Source: Rhizophlyctis rosea
Taxonomy: Eukaryota; Chytridiomycota; Chytridiomycetes; Rhizophlyctidales; Rhizophlyctidaceae
Reading direction: 5' to 3'
Assembly: GCA_027596075.1 (NCBI GenBank)
Contig: JADGJC010000063.1
Coordinates: 62,001 to 126,000 of the forward strand
DNA length: 64,000 nucleotides
Under the pieces are notes generated by a model. It saw nothing but the letters and a program-made list of their open reading frames with translations, did not search any database and was not told the origin of the DNA. The position numbers and the translations under genes are program-made. The first letter of the stretch is position 1; each line of letters begins with the position of its first letter. Positions 1 to 12,755 of the stretch are shown one piece after another.

Positions 1-934
1 ATCATGATTGAAGTGTGGTTGACCAAAACGTCACTTGTGTTTGAAAGGCAAGGTGTGCTCAAAAATAGATAGGGATGGAGGGACTGAGGGTCAAAAAGGG
101 CAATCTTCCACTTGGTGTGGGATTTCGGTGGATCACCTATGCAAATTAGACCAGATGCGGCCAAATTGGTTAACGATGGTGGCACAGCAATGGGTGGCAA
201 AATCGCAGGCGTCCACATGTTCGGACAAGCAACAGAGGGACAACCGACAGTCCAGAAAGTAGGAAAGGAAGTCCATCGGGAGTATTTGATTGGTCCATCA
301 TCGTGGAGGAGGGATTGTGGAGGAATATGCGCAGAAAGACGCATGCCACCTGCACATGTCATCCCCAGCAATTCAAGACCTCTAGGTTTTCCTTGAAACT
401 GGAATATCCACGACAAGGAATGAGCGGTCTCTAAGTTCGTCCACGCACTTCATGACCCTCGCTCTCCACGGAATAATCCGCCTGCCACGGTGATCCATTC
501 GGCATTCCTACAATGGCATATCACAGCACGCAAAGCCGGTTTGAGTGCTTTATGCGAACTGCGGTGATTCTGCTTTGATTCAGATGCTGCTGGGGTTGTC
601 GATTTGCGTTTTTGGTCTTCCCTGATGGATTGTCACCAACATAATGGCCCAAATTTATGCCACCATTATAATGTCTTCACCAGTCTCTGAAATCGATGAA
701 CCATAACAGCCGGTTTGAATCCTGTTCTCTGCATCGACCGCATTCTGCCGTTATCAAAGAATCATTCATCGCATCTGAAGCTTGGTCCTGCCGCGATGTC
801 GCTTTGAAATCATGACATGCATCGAAAATCGGATGACTTCAATCAAAATAGGGACGTATGAGACTGGCCATCCGAAGCAAGCGCCCTAGTGAGCATTCTC
901 GCAATGCAAATTTCCAACTCGGCATTGAAGATCT
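1..934. other. No gene recognised (left edge)
   Basis: I see no convincing coding frame on either strand. Short open frames exist but begin with non-ATG codons and resemble no family. A tRNA B-box-like word at 713-723 has no A-box partner upstream. The right end of this stretch is the 3' flank of the minus-strand INTS6-like gene. Confidence 0.4.
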
Positions 935-3900
935 TCATCGCTGCATTTCTGCCAACCGATTGCGCACAAATCTATCAATAGGATTTTTCTTGGTCTGCTG
1001 CGCAATCCTCCTCGCCATTCGCAACAACTCTTGCTTGTCCGCTGGGCTGAGGTGCTGCGTGCGCGAGAGCTGGTCCAGCATGTCAAACACAATTTGATCG
1101 TGGCCACCTAGTAATCCGAGTCAGGAGGTCTTTTCGGAGAACGCATTTGGCAGTCAGATCATAGAAAAGCCAAAAGACTTACTCCACTCTTGTATCAAGT
1201 CCTTCAGGCGACGCTGCACGTCCTCCTTGTCCGTCCAAGACCCCCATGGTTGTTGCGCCCTTTCTACCAGACCGTCCCGGTGACCTGACCGATACGCTCC
1301 CGATGGATGAGCAGGAGATTCAGACCGAGACCGCTTTCGCACTTGATCGACTCGTTGGTTGGGGTACGGTCGTGACTCACGATGTTGATCGTGGGGTGGA
1401 AACTGATCAACCTGTTGTTTCCACTGACGTGGCTCACGGTGATGATCATGTGGCGGATGGCCGTTGCTGCTTTGACGAGCCATGGACGGAGGCGCTGCCG
1501 GACCGTTTGAAGGGCCCTGGTGTCGCGACGGAGGACCGAGCCCCATGGCGTGATCCGGTAATGGTGGCGTCCGACCGTCTCGCACATTGGCGCCCGGATG
1601 AGGATGCCCGTTGCGGTGCCGTTGCTGATCGAATGAAGGTGTTGCCCGGGGATCGCGAGCCGATTCACTTGACGGGGTTCTGGCCATCTCCGGTGGTCGC
1701 CCGCGGGCAATGTGACGGTCAGGCGCTGCATCTTCTGGAGGATGTGAGACGAGATGCTTGTGCTGAATTGTTGGTGGTGCGGTGTATGACTGTGGGACAG
1801 GGCCTTGTCGACCATTTGTGGCATTCGCAGCAAATTCAGGATGTACAGCAGGCGGATTTGCGATTGGTTGGCTGCCGGAAACTGGGTAAGGTTGGACGCT
1901 TGGTGATACGGCTGGTGGGACTGCATGTGGCGGCAGATGGAGAGCTGAAGGGATTTGATAAAGTTGACCATTGCGCGCTGCTGCTGCTGGAAGCCGGGGA
2001 TTGCCGCCTACGGCAGTTGCCGGTTGCTGCACAGGTTCACGCGGAACTCCCGGCGGCGCCTTCATGCGGGGATCCTTTAGTCGTGGGTCTCGTGTTGTAC
2101 GTACACGTGGATCTACGGATGCTTGGGGCTTCAAGGCAGGTTGAGGTGTTGTGAGGAATGAAGGGATAGTGGCGCCGTGTTGATGTTGAGGAGCAACAGG
2201 GAATATGGAAGTAGAGGGTGGATGTGCGGGAATGAAAGCGCGGTAAGAGTTGCTATCCTTCTCCTCAGACACCCCAATACTGACTTCACTATCAGCTTCC
2301 GAAGATGTTGCACTCATCAAATCCCCTTCTCGATCCATTCCCCTACTCTCAAGACCCTCCTCATCCGGCATCATCGCATTGACGGAATCATCCACATGAA
2401 AGCTTTTGGCGAACTCGAACGTTGCCAAAGGCGAGATAGGAGCTTCAAAATGCTCGTTGGGACTAGGCGTCCTCTCTGATCTTTTGCTGCCTTCCCTTTC
2501 TTCCGCTTCGCGCTTTTCGCGACCCAAATCTATTTCTCCATTTTTGTAGCTCCTCCAAGGCTGCAAGGGCGGGACGACGAGCATAGGACGTGTTGTAGAT
2601 GACAGGCGCGGGACCTTCGCCATGTTGAAAGGTCGAGATGCTGGGCTACGTAAATGTCGTTGCCGGATTGTACGCTTCGTGGGAGCGGCAATTGACGTAG
2701 TAAGCACATCCGGCATGTCGTCGCCAAGGGTGGACATGTCATCTGGGATGTCATCCGCTTGGGCTTTCTCCTTTTGCTTCTCAGCAGGCGTAGGTTTGTG
2801 CTTCTTGTATTTGCTCCCAGAGAAATGTTGAAGACGGTACTGTATCTCTTCGTCAGTCTCCAAAGGATGCCGAAGAGGAGGATTTGCCGTCAAATAGGGC
2901 ATGTAGTCCTGCATTTCGGCAATCGATACTGAGTGTCGTGCGTCTTCAAAAAATGTTATGTCAATGTCATCCAACGCAGCATAGTTGTATATATGTGTCC
3001 AAGATCCTCACCATCCACAGCCGGCGAAACTTTCGGGGTGAACCGAGTGCTGATCTTTAGAGCCTTAAACATCTTCACCCTCATTTCCACCAATTCATTC
3101 ATAAGTGATTCCCTTGGAATATCGAACGGATTTAGACAGAACGGCCGTCCTTCACGGAGAGAACGGGCAGCTTCTAACTTCTGCTCCGCAATCTACGCAC
3201 AGGGGGTAAGACTCAGCGACAACAATATAACAATACGACGAAGGTGCTCACCGCCTTCTGTTCTCGTCGCCTCCGATGGAACTCTTCCCATTGCACCGCA
3301 GCCTACATCGCTCCGGTCAATTCACGCCAGGGAGCCCTTACAAAATCATGCTCTGTCTCACCTTCGCTTGATCCTGCTCCGTCCGCTGCATAATTGGCTG
3401 ATGCTCATCCGCAACCATTTGTGGCGGCCAAATTCGTTCAATTTTCAGCGTTCCGAAAATCCTGCGCAATTGCTAGCGACGTACTCGGGTAAGTCTGCGA
3501 AACATGCACGTTGCCTCAATGTTCAACGAAATCCTCACCGGACGATAATAAATCGGAACGCTTGCCAAGTACTTGTGCCACTCGTCAATATAGGCGGTAG
3601 GCAGCTTCCCCTCAAATTTTTTCAAATCCGCTATCCGAAAATGATGAGTTACTGCCGGACTCAAGTTAAAGACTCTGAACTTACATATCAACTTGAAGCA
3701 CCGTGGGAAATCGTATGTCATCAGATACAAGTACACTTGCTGTCTTTCCCCGCCAACTTTCAGGTATCCGAAGGGCAACCCAATGCCGGGTGTCTGGCCA
3801 CTGTTTTCAAGATAGAGCTATCACGTCTCCAAATCAGTCAAACTCATACTGGTGTAGGAAATCGATCATGATCATGGAACTCACCGTCCAACAAGCGCCT

Positions 3901-5436
3901 GGAGGGCGTGCTTTCAAATCGCGTACCACGATATGGTCTTGATTGATGTTGAAGCAGTCCGGAAAGCAGCGAGCATCGGGTATATCGTGTTTCATGTCGC
4001 GAGTATCATACAAAATTCGGGGATATGCTGTGCGCCTTGGCTTTGATTGGAAAGGTTGAAAAGAGTCAATCAATCGCTACAGGATGAGGTGGGAAGATCG
4101 ACAGTGCTCACCACGGCCAGATTCCCGCTTTCTGCATCGGGACGTACAGATTCTGGCCAAAATGCCTCTGGTATGGGCAGGAACTTTGGTACCGAGCGAT
4201 TTGCCCAGATCAAAACTCTCTCAAGAGGACGACGAGGTGCATTGGGATTTGCTCCTGTATAATTGTCAGAGATCCGTTCGGATTCCATATCTGCAGGCTT
4301 AGACTGCTTTGCTTGCACACCTGGCAGCTCGCACATTTCCACACAAACGCCCATGGCGTGTATGTAGGATTTTTTGGGAAGAATATTGGGATGTGGTTGT
4401 AGCCCAATGATGTTTTCCATGGTCTTTGTCAGATGTTGGTAATCCTGAATTTGGTAGCATTCACCTGCATAATATGTTAGCGTCCTTTGCTTGATGATCA
4501 TCTCCGCGTTCATTTGGCGGATGCAGGGCGGATGTGTACCAAACATGACATTTTGCATGGCTCGGACATTGCCCTCTGGACGTTGGGCTTTAGGAAGGAG
4601 GAGGAGGGTATAAAGTCTTTGATCCCATCGGAAGGGCTCAATGTAGTAGGATCGGGTGGCATTTGTAGTGGGGAGGGTGATCTTTTGATCTGGCGTTACC
4701 ACCATGGAAATAAGGAAAATGAGAAAGGACTTGGACACGCACCTCGGAGGTGCTGACGACTCTGCCGTCTTGCTGTTCTATGAAACGGTTTGCATTTGTC
4801 AACCAGAAAATGTGAGTGGTTTCTGATAAGGAAGGGTATCGTCCCTGAGAGAGATATCAGTAACGCTTTGCTCGAGCGAATCGTCACATAAAGCTGGTAC
4901 CTGGCCGATCGTATCAAGCTTTTCTTTCTCACGGAAATTGGACAGATAGTCGAACAACTTTGCAAGAGTCGTTCCCGCTCTGGAGACGTCGTGGGCTTGT
5001 AGTACTTTCAGGGTGTCCAACAGGTCTTTCGGAGTATCCGTGTCTATCAACGTCTTTGTATCGGTCGGATGAGGTCTCGCCTATCACAAACCTTTTATCA
5101 AGCCGCGCTTACCTTGAAGCAGTCTGGCTCTTCAGCATATGTGACAAGCATATACCGTGAATCTTCGCGCTGAGCAGGGCTCCATCTTTGTTCATGCTGC
5201 GACCATATGAACAATTGTCAGATGAAGAAGGTGCCGCCCCAAAAATTGTTCCAGGGGTGGGAAAACAAGCCATCTGCAGGAGCCTGAGCTACCTCGCTTC
5301 AAGGCTCATTTGTCACCAGGGTGCACACCTTGAAAAACGTATCGATTGCTCCTTTTGCACACATAAAAGCAGTTTTTTCACCGGCAAACTTCCGGTTCAT
5401 GGACAGGCTTGTGTCCAGCACAAATATGAAGAACAT
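935..5436 (-). CDS. INTS6: Integrator complex subunit 6-like protein (vWA domain)
   Basis: Homologue of Integrator subunit 6 (DICE1), a scaffold of the nuclear complex that cleaves and attenuates nascent RNA polymerase II transcripts. The gene has about a dozen exons. The ATG at 5436 opens a von Willebrand A domain at residue 1; the metal-site motif DTSLS is in exon 1 (5329-5436). Later exons carry QREDSRYMLVTYAEEP, a GQGRYP segment and EPFRWDQRLYTLLLLP (about 4.6 kb), all close to animal INTS6. Next come IPEAFWPES, ACWT joined to LYLENSG, and LPFGYLK. Exons 3362, 3252-3302, 3012-3192 and 1183-2943 follow; the last is a long Pro/Arg/His-rich linker starting with DARHSVSIAEMQDYM. The final exon 935-1107 restores the conserved helical C-terminus through the phase-1 join EWS|GHDQIVFDML. 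Intron 1108-1182 is 75 nt. The exon join near 3.5 kb (48-nt intron) is the least certain. Confidence 0.88.
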
Positions 5437-6100
5437 TTTGCGCGCTTTGAATAACCGGCAACCATTAACGTATTCAATTCCTTAGGTAAAGCTTGGTTGT
5501 GGGAAAGAGGAAGGGGAAGAATCATTTCAAGGCTGGAGAGCTGACCGGAGAGGCGAGACTGGTTTGCGCACGTCACTATGATTCATATGTCTTGATGACT
5601 AAGCACAACACAGGCCAAAATGCCTAAGCACAACACAAGGCCCAATAACAGGAGGGGCTACTGAACTATCAGATGCCGGTCGTGCCAACTTTGCGCCGCC
5701 AGGGAGAATGATGACCAAATACATGATGATCAGCTGCCCAAACCATGGATCGAGTACATATGTGCATCTGTCCTGTAGTGGTCACACGATCACGTAGGTG
5801 GCCCTCAAACACTTCCGTCGATCAGATGTCTCAATGTGGTAAATCTTAGACCCTGAAATGTGATTACTGTATGTTGCATATCCACGGACACACGTTGGCC
5901 TGCATACGACAGAAACACAGGAGGTCCAACAGCTCCAAATCCTCCCTCTTTGTATAAAAGTTTGCTTCTGGGTATCCATTTCTCAAAAACAAATTCGTCA
6001 AAAGCGACTACTGCAGTCCATCACGTGAACAGAGTCAAAGTCATTTGAAGGCGTTGAGCCGAAATCAGCTGAAATCCGGCCCACGTCAACAAAATCAACC
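5437..6100. other. Divergent intergenic region, no gene seen
   Basis: This 664-bp stretch separates the divergent starts of the INTS6-like gene (5436, minus) and the orphan protein at 6101 (plus). I find no coding frame with family resemblance and no strong TATA box. It probably holds both promoters. Confidence 0.5.
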
Positions 6101-6628
6101 ATGAACGACGACGAGGAATACTCCAGAGCTGCACGGGACATCATCAATACAAACTACCGCCGTGGTTCCCTTGCAGACGTGACCAGTTTACCTCCCGCAG
6201 TTCTCACTCCTGAATCAAAACGCCTGGAATCACGCACCATCGACACCAACCCACTATCAAATCGTCAGAAAGGCATTGAATCCGCCCAATCCCGCATTCG
6301 CGAAATTGAGAACGACCTGGCACGACAGTACAATCTTGACACCGACCGTCCAGGCCTGGATTCCTCTGCTGCCATCGATGCCTTCTCCCTTCCCATTCGC
6401 GCACCCAGGGGCGACTTGAACACCACCTTGAGTTCAAGTGATCTGTCATGGACTGAACGGTTCCCTGCCAGTGTCCCAGATGTGCGGGGTCTGGATGGAG
6501 AGGAGGCTCTGGAAAGATTAGCGGCGGCAAAAGAGAGGGGGAGTGTGGTCGGCGATTTGAGAGAATTGGCGAGGATGGGAGTTGAAGGCAGTGCAACTGA
6601 TCTCAGGGTTGAGCATGTAGTGATTTAG
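6101..6628 (+). CDS. Hypothetical protein, 175 aa, single exon
   Basis: This is an uninterrupted ATG-initiated frame. The start follows an adenine-rich CAAAATCAACC context, good for a fungal initiator. The product is acidic and hydrophilic with no membrane segment or signal peptide. A short predicted helix around residues 58-80 (IESAQSRIREIENDLARQYN) could form a coiled coil, and a Leu/Glu/Ala-rich helix lies near residues 130-165. I do not recognise a family. It faces away from INTS6 and is followed by a 3' region shared with the convergent NDUFA13 gene. Base use matches neighbouring genes, which favours a real gene. Confidence 0.6.
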   Translation: MNDDEEYSRAARDIINTNYRRGSLADVTSLPPAVLTPESKRLESRTIDTNPLSNRQKGIESAQSRIREIENDLARQYNLDTDRPGLDSSAAIDAFSLPIRAPRGDLNTTLSSSDLSWTERFPASVPDVRGLDGEEALERLAAAKERGSVVGDLRELARMGVEGSATDLRVEHVVI

Positions 6629-7241
6629 TTGGTTGCTTGTTACCGACTGTTCAACTGATCAATATTAGCTCTGTTGCGATTTAGGTGGTAGTTGCTGCTG
6701 TAAAACGGCGGCAGAAAGCATTTTGCAAAAAAAAGGGGAATCAGATATTTCACTAACTCACGGCTTAGTGAAAAGCTGAGCGGTATTTTGTGGTTGAGCC
6801 CTTTGCTTCCTCATTATTCTCGGCATAACGTATGGCATTTGTGGCGGTCAGTTCGCTTTACATCCAAGACTGCGAAAAGGGATGAATGCCAGTTGTCATG
6901 CGGCTGTTGCTCAAACCGACAGTGCGTCGAGCATTTCAATTGCACTAAATCCTGCCTGACAGGAATCCTGCCTGACCACTGCTGCTGTGGATCGCACAAA
7001 TTCGCAATGAAGACTTACCGCCATAGAATGAATATGGACCGGAATAGTCGTAGCAATGGTCGCGGCTCTCTTCGGCGAAAAGTCAATGCTATGGCTTCAA
7101 AAATATATTTCTCGCTCCAGTTTACTATGCCACAGCCCTCCGTCCCAAATTTCTGATCTATTCGGCCACTGGAGGCTTTCCAATGGGGTGCTCCTTGGTG
7201 AAATCGGGACGTTGATGGTATGTAGGGTTCTACGGGGGAGT
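6629..7241. other. Convergent 3' intergenic region
   Basis: Non-coding stretch between the ends of the 175-aa orphan gene (plus) and NDUFA13 (minus). I see no RNA gene, repeat or supported coding frame. An A-run at 6727-6734 lies about 100 bases past the orphan gene's stop and could mark its poly(A) region. Confidence 0.4.
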
Positions 7242-7883
7242 TCAATATGGACAAATCATAAGGGAAAGATGTGCACAGTAAACGATACGAACCCTCAATA
7301 ACCACTTAAATCCACGCCACCATTGCGATTCCATCCGCGCCTCCTCCTCCCATGGCAAGAAAAGACTGGTCGGGCGAACATAACGCTCGGTGTGGTATAC
7401 TGGTTCCGATTGCTGAGGATCGTACACGGCATTCTTTCCAATCCCCCTCGTGGGTGCCTTCAAGTCCAGCGGTGCCCACTCAGGGTCGTATTCTGACATG
7501 TAACCCTTCTCGCGCACTTTGTATGCTTCAACTTTGCGAACCCAGTCGCGGTCTAGTTCCGCTTGCAATAGGGGAACCAGGTTGATGCGGTTCCAGCGCT
7601 TCTCACGATCCAGCTCGCTGGGAGGGAGTAATTGATGTGGTAAGCATCCAGTGCCGACAGATGGCAGTGGAATGTGAAGAAACCTCATGAAAAGGCGCTA
7701 TACTTACATCCCCTCCTTAATTACCCTTATCTGGTGGTACCAACCATAACCCATAATAAGAAACAAACCACCGAACATGACCACTCCAGACGGACCCCTT
7801 CTTGGCAGGTATCGTTCATATCGAATGGTTTGGGGGAAGCCGCCCGGTGGCGGCATATCCTGAACGGACGGCCCTGCAGACAT
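7242..7883 (-). CDS. NDUFA13: NADH:ubiquinone oxidoreductase subunit NDUFA13 (GRIM-19)
   Basis: Accessory subunit of mitochondrial complex I (inner membrane), known as GRIM-19 or B16.6. Exon 1 is 7708-7883 and exon 2 is 7242-7617, giving 183 residues, a little longer than the roughly 145-residue animal protein. The N-terminus MSAGPSVQDMPPPGGFP and the YERYLPRRGPSG motif are family hallmarks. They are followed by one hydrophobic helix, GVVMFGGLFLIMGYGWYHQI (about residues 33-52). A charged stretch ELDREKRWNRINLVPLLQAE and a long amphipathic helix come after the intron (GTAAGT donor, phase 2). Its start codon is 247 bp from that of CTR9, so the two share a promoter region. The last dozen residues after WWRGFKWLL are not conserved-looking. 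Confidence 0.9.
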
Positions 7884-8130
7884 CTTGGTGCGTCTAGCAG
7901 TTAATGGACGTGGTTGGTTATTGTTGGGTGGGGATGGGGATGAACAATCTGCCTGTCAACAAGAGCAGACAACCAGTTGGCCAGACCGTCTGTTGGAGAC
8001 TCGAAGAGGCCAAATGCAGGCTGAGGAACACGTGACAAAAAGCCACCAATACATCTGGGCCTTGAAGGTCGAAATTGGGGGGAGGAAACCTTTCCCCGTC
8101 ATTAACACGATCTGGAAGTACAACATCACG
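7884..8130. promoter_or_regulatory. Bidirectional promoter region NDUFA13/CTR9
   Basis: Only 247 bases lie between the divergent ATGs at 7883 (minus) and 8131 (plus), so both promoters and 5' leaders must be packed here. No clear TATA box is visible. The frame upstream of 8131 stays open toward 7885 but contains no better start; the ATG at 8131 was chosen because the protein then begins like other CTR9 proteins. Confidence 0.5.
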
Positions 8131-11100
8131 ATGCCCGCAGGCGCCGGAAAGCTCGAAATTCCCCTCGGGAGGGACGGTGAGGACGTGCTAGAGGTGGACT
8201 TAGACGAACTAGAGAACTCCGAGGGCGATATTCTGCAAATTCTTGTTCAAGAGCAGTGCAAGCTCAGTGTCTTTCTGAAATGCGCGGTATGTCAGCGTTC
8301 CCACGCACCCTGTCGTTACGTATAGTCTGACCACACCAAGCACAGTTTGAATTCTCAGCGAAAGGTCTATACAGAGCGTTTGAACAGATTCTTGAGTCCG
8401 GTCTTGCGGCCACAGAAGGTTGGTTGTAACTTGTATGTGTATGCAGTATGAGCAATGCTTTGGCTGTATTGTGAAGGCAATGTGAAAGCTTCGAAAGGCA
8501 GTCTCTTTGATTATCATTTGGGGCCCATCATTCCGTATTGAAGCATTCCATTTGTGTTTTCATAGGGCACAGTGCGCAGAGTGAAGCATCACATCGGCAG
8601 CTCCTGATGAACACTTTGGCGTCCTACTGGATCGAAACTGCAAAGACACTGCCAGAAGGTCAGACTTTTGTCTACGAAGGCGACAAGCACTTTCCTCCAC
8701 GGAGCAAAGAGTTCTTGTTGGAAGCTGCCACACGTCTTCTCAATCAAGCCGAAAGCATCAATGCACACAACATCTTCGTGTGGTTAGGAAGAGGTGATTT
8801 TTTTCCCATGTGGTTGTTGCAATGCAGATCAGTGAACTAGTTTGTAGGCAATCTCTACCTTGCACGAAAGGACTATCAGAAGGCGGAATACCAGTTCAAT
8901 TCCGCACTTCGATTGGATCAAAATGATGTATCTGCTCACATTGGACTGGTCCGTACTGAATACTGAATACCGTGTAACTGCTTGCTCGCTAACGATTCTG
9001 TGCAGGCCGCCATAGCCTTTAACAAGAAAGATTGGAAAAGTTCATTGGAGCACTATCAGAGAGTCCTAAGATTGGAGCCTTACCAGCAGCCAGACGTCCG
9101 AGTTCCTATTGCTCTTTGCTTTCATCGACTTCAGAGACATGCGCAAGCCCGCAAAGCCCTCATCCGTGCTCTGGAAGTGGTCAGTAGACATATTGGTCTT
9201 TTGGATGTGTACAATGAACTAATGACGGGACATGACATAGGATCCGAGCAATGTAGAAGCACTGTCGCTCTTGTCAACGCTGGATTGGAACATTTTGCAG
9301 ATGCAGGATGCGGGCATGGGCGAACAAAAGGAATTGGATGAAGAGCTGCTGCAGAGAGCGGTGCTGGCTCACCAAACTGATGACACGAACCCGCTTGCAA
9401 ACAATCTACTAGCATTCTCCTTTTTGCGCAATGGAGATTATGACAAGGTACGCCACCATACACCTTTGCGATGAAAACCGTAAATGTAAACAAACATTAT
9501 TGCAAAGGCCATTGTTTTGGCTGACAGGGCTTTGAAGTATGGGCATACCGGGTTGGTTCGCGCCGATTCTTTGTTCTGTAAAAGCTGCGCTCTGCAAGCA
9601 CAGGTAAGTCTCACGAGATCTGATTCAGAATCGACAACAGTCATAAAACTGTATAATTTAGGGCAAATATCAAGAGGCTTACAACTGCATCAAAGAGTCA
9701 ACAACCTTGAACCCGCGCTCCGTTGCTTCGCAGTATGTGTATGGGCAGCTGTCTCATTTCAACGGTCAGTGTGCATGGCATCATTCTGCGTGTTGGAGAA
9801 ATATCTGTAAATTTGACGCAGTAGTGCACAGGCGAGACAGACCAAGCAATACAGTGCTTCGAGAACCTATTGCAACACCGTGTGGATCATCCGGACACTC
9901 TGAAGGTGATTTGCTCTCGACGGAACATTTCCCCATTCTTGTGCACATTCTTAACACTTCTCGTCATAGCGTCTTGCGTATATTTATTCCGGAGTAGAGG
10001 AGCGTCGACCAAAAGCCAAAGAGATGTACGAGCGGATCAAAACACAAGCACGAAAGCGGCAGCGGCCGGATGAGGATACGGTCAAACGGGAGGACAAAAG
10101 AATAAAGGTGGAAGGCAAGAATGGGGCGGCCGGGGTCAAACAAGAGGAGAAGAAGGAGAAAAAGGAGAGTAAGATTGCAGATGAGGAGTTCATCGACGAC
10201 ACGGAGTTGTTGATTGACATGGGACGGATATGTGAGGAAACGGATCCCAACGCAGCATTGCTGGGTAAGAACCGGTTGTGCGCAACAGTGAAAAGGCAAC
10301 TAGATGCTAACTCACGCACGCAGCATACCGCACAGCGATGAGCAAGCTGGAGAAAAGTGGGGAGAGAATTCCTGTTGAGCTGTTGAACAACTTGGCCGTA
10401 TTGCATCATCTTCGTGGTGAACTTGTACTCGAAATCAAAAAGGTGAAGAAGGAGCAAACCAACGGGTCGCATACGGAGAATGGCGAAGATCCTAGACCTC
10501 CACCTCCCGCCGCGCGAGATTATTATGACGATGCTCTCCGAGCTTTAGCAGAGTTGGGTGAAGATGGGAGGAAGGACGCACTGCAGACCACACTGTTGTA
10601 CAACCTTGGGCTCATGCACGAAGGCATTGGACACTTGGCAAAAGCGGAAGAATATCACGAGAAGGTGTTGGATTTGCATCCTGGTTACATTGAAAGTGGG
10701 TAAAGCGCGCTTCTTAAATGATGGAGCGTGGGATCTAACTCATCCGAGCAGGTCGGTTGCGGTTAGCGGTCATCATGTTCCAGACTTCTCGCGGGGAGGA
10801 GGGAGATGCGTTGTTGTCGGAAATCATTGAGGTGGACAAGCGGAATATTGAAGCCCGATTGTTGAAGGCCAATTGGGTTGCGCAGAAGGACCTTCGGGAA
10901 GCTCGTAACATTTGGGAAAGCGTCTTGCAAACGATTGAGCGCAACAATCCGTATGCCTTGGCGTCGATGGGGAATTATTATTTGACTGCTCGGCGGGTGT
11001 TGCCGAAGGATCAAGGGCCGAAGGTATGACGATTTTGTTGTCGATAATAGTGGCGCGATTTTCTGATTTTTCGTTTTAGAGGGAAGATTATAAGAAGAGG

Positions 11101-12665
11101 GCGTGGGATTTCTTTGAGAAGTCTTTGAGGATCAGTAATACGAACATCTATGCCGCGATGGGTCTGGGGACCCTTCTCGCTGATACCGATCAGTGGGACC
11201 AAGCGTCGAAAGTCTTCACTCATGTAAAGTCTCATTTTATGTGAGTTTTGGAGAGCTCGACGCTGATGCTACTTTAGGTGCAAGAATTGGCTGTGCATGT
11301 CCCGGCTGCCGCTGTAAATCTGGCGCACACACTGGTTTTGCGTCAGCAACCCAAACAAGCCATTACATTGGTACGTGTTATCTATCGGCGAATTCATGCA
11401 AATGTCCGAAACAGCACTGACATCCAAAACCAGTATAAAAAAGTACTACAACGCGGCTTCAACGACGTGGACGCCAATGTATCGCGGTCTCTCGCCAGAG
11501 CCTACTATATCATGGCGAAAACGGAGAAGAAGCCTGCACATATGAAGGACGCTCTTCGCTATATTCAGAAGGTATGATGGAGTGTTGGCGGTTTGAGAAT
11601 GTGATAGATTACTGATAACGAGAATATCAGGCGATACGGGCGAAACCCGGCGATCTATCTTTGTATTTCAACATGGCATTGGTGAAGCAACAAACTGCTG
11701 CCTTGTGGAATGAGCGGGCACATAACGAACGAGACGTTGCTGCCATGAAGCAGACTATGAAGGGCGTAGAAGTAGCCGAAAAGTGGGTATCATATCATCA
11801 AAATCGGGACGCAATCCAGGCTTACGCCTCTCCTTACAGAATTTTCAACGGTCTCGCCGGTTTCGAGAAGGGCGTTGGGTATGACAAAGGTCAAGCTCGC
11901 GAGCGTGCTAAATACTGTCATGATGTCAAGAGGAACAGTGAGAAGAAGATGCACGAGACGGAAGTGCTAAAAAGGTCGGAGGCGGAAAGGATTCGGGATA
12001 TGGAGGAGGCGGCTATTCGGGAGAAGCAAGAGCGGGAGGAGAGAGAAGTAAGGGATAGACTTTCCGATCTTCATCAATGTCCGTACATTGACTTCCTGTT
12101 ACCTTCTTAGCGACGCGAGCAGGAAGAGAAGGACCGGCGACAGGCAGAGCTTAAAGCCAAAAGAGAGGAGACGCTGCAGAAGCTTAAGACGGTTGATGAA
12201 CAGAGGAAGACTAAGGAGGAGGAGGAGGAAAGGAATGAGGATGTGAAGCGGGAGAAGAAGGAGAAGAAGGAGCGTGCTAAAGGGGAGCGGAGGGATGATG
12301 ACATGGATGTTGATGGAGAGGGGTCGTCGAAGCCTAAGAAGAAGTGAGTTGCACCATGCAACCTGGCCGTCATATGTTCAAATGACTGACAAATTTCCTG
12401 CGGCAGGCGCCGAACCCGTAAACGCAGTACGCCTCGAGATGATGATGACGATGAGCGAGGCCGAAGTGCTAGTGAGGCTTTGAGTGGTGGGAGGGATGAT
12501 TCGGATGATGAGGGCAATGGTGGTGGGAGGGGAAGGAAGGGACGCGGTAGGAAGGTTCTTAGCGCAGCGATTATATCGGATAGTGATGAGGATGTGGAAG
12601 CGGAGCCCTCGAGATCAGCCAGCCCTCCAGCGGAGCGCGATGATCCGATGGAGGAGGATGAATGA
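8131..12665 (+). CDS. CTR9: RNA polymerase-associated protein CTR9 (Paf1 complex, TPR protein)
   Basis: Scaffold of the Paf1 elongation complex in the nucleus, which links RNA polymerase II to histone H2B ubiquitylation and H3K4 methylation. The start MPAGAGKLEIPLGRDG resembles the CTR9 N-terminus (SIEIPLRD in animals). Early exons are 8131-8286, 8346-8418, 8566-8793 and 8848-8948; all keep phase. They encode serial tetratricopeptide repeats such as GNLYLARKDYQKAEYQFNSA and AIAFNKKDWKSSLEHYQRVL. The frame from 11661 (LYFNMALVKQQTAALWNE) matches the conserved segment after the last TPR. A long Glu/Lys/Arg coiled coil follows, then an acidic, basic and Ser-rich tail (KVLSAAIISDSDED) typical of CTR9, ending at 12665. 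A Lys/Glu-rich insert lies at 10024-10200 between TPRs. Middle exon edges are approximate. Confidence 0.92.
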
Positions 12666-12755
12666 GCGGTATTGATTGAGAATCCGTAAATGGGGATACA
12701 ATGTGTATGGTAACGGCACTCCATTGTTTTTTTCTACAACATAATTACAAATGTA

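Noticed and set aside
713..723. B-box-like word GGTTTGAATCC suggesting a tRNA
   Set aside because: No A-box or foldable cloverleaf lies upstream on either strand.
1246..2154. 302-codon plus-strand open frame over the INTS6 gene
   Set aside because: It is the antisense shadow of the Pro/Arg-rich INTS6 exon; its sequence has no family resemblance.
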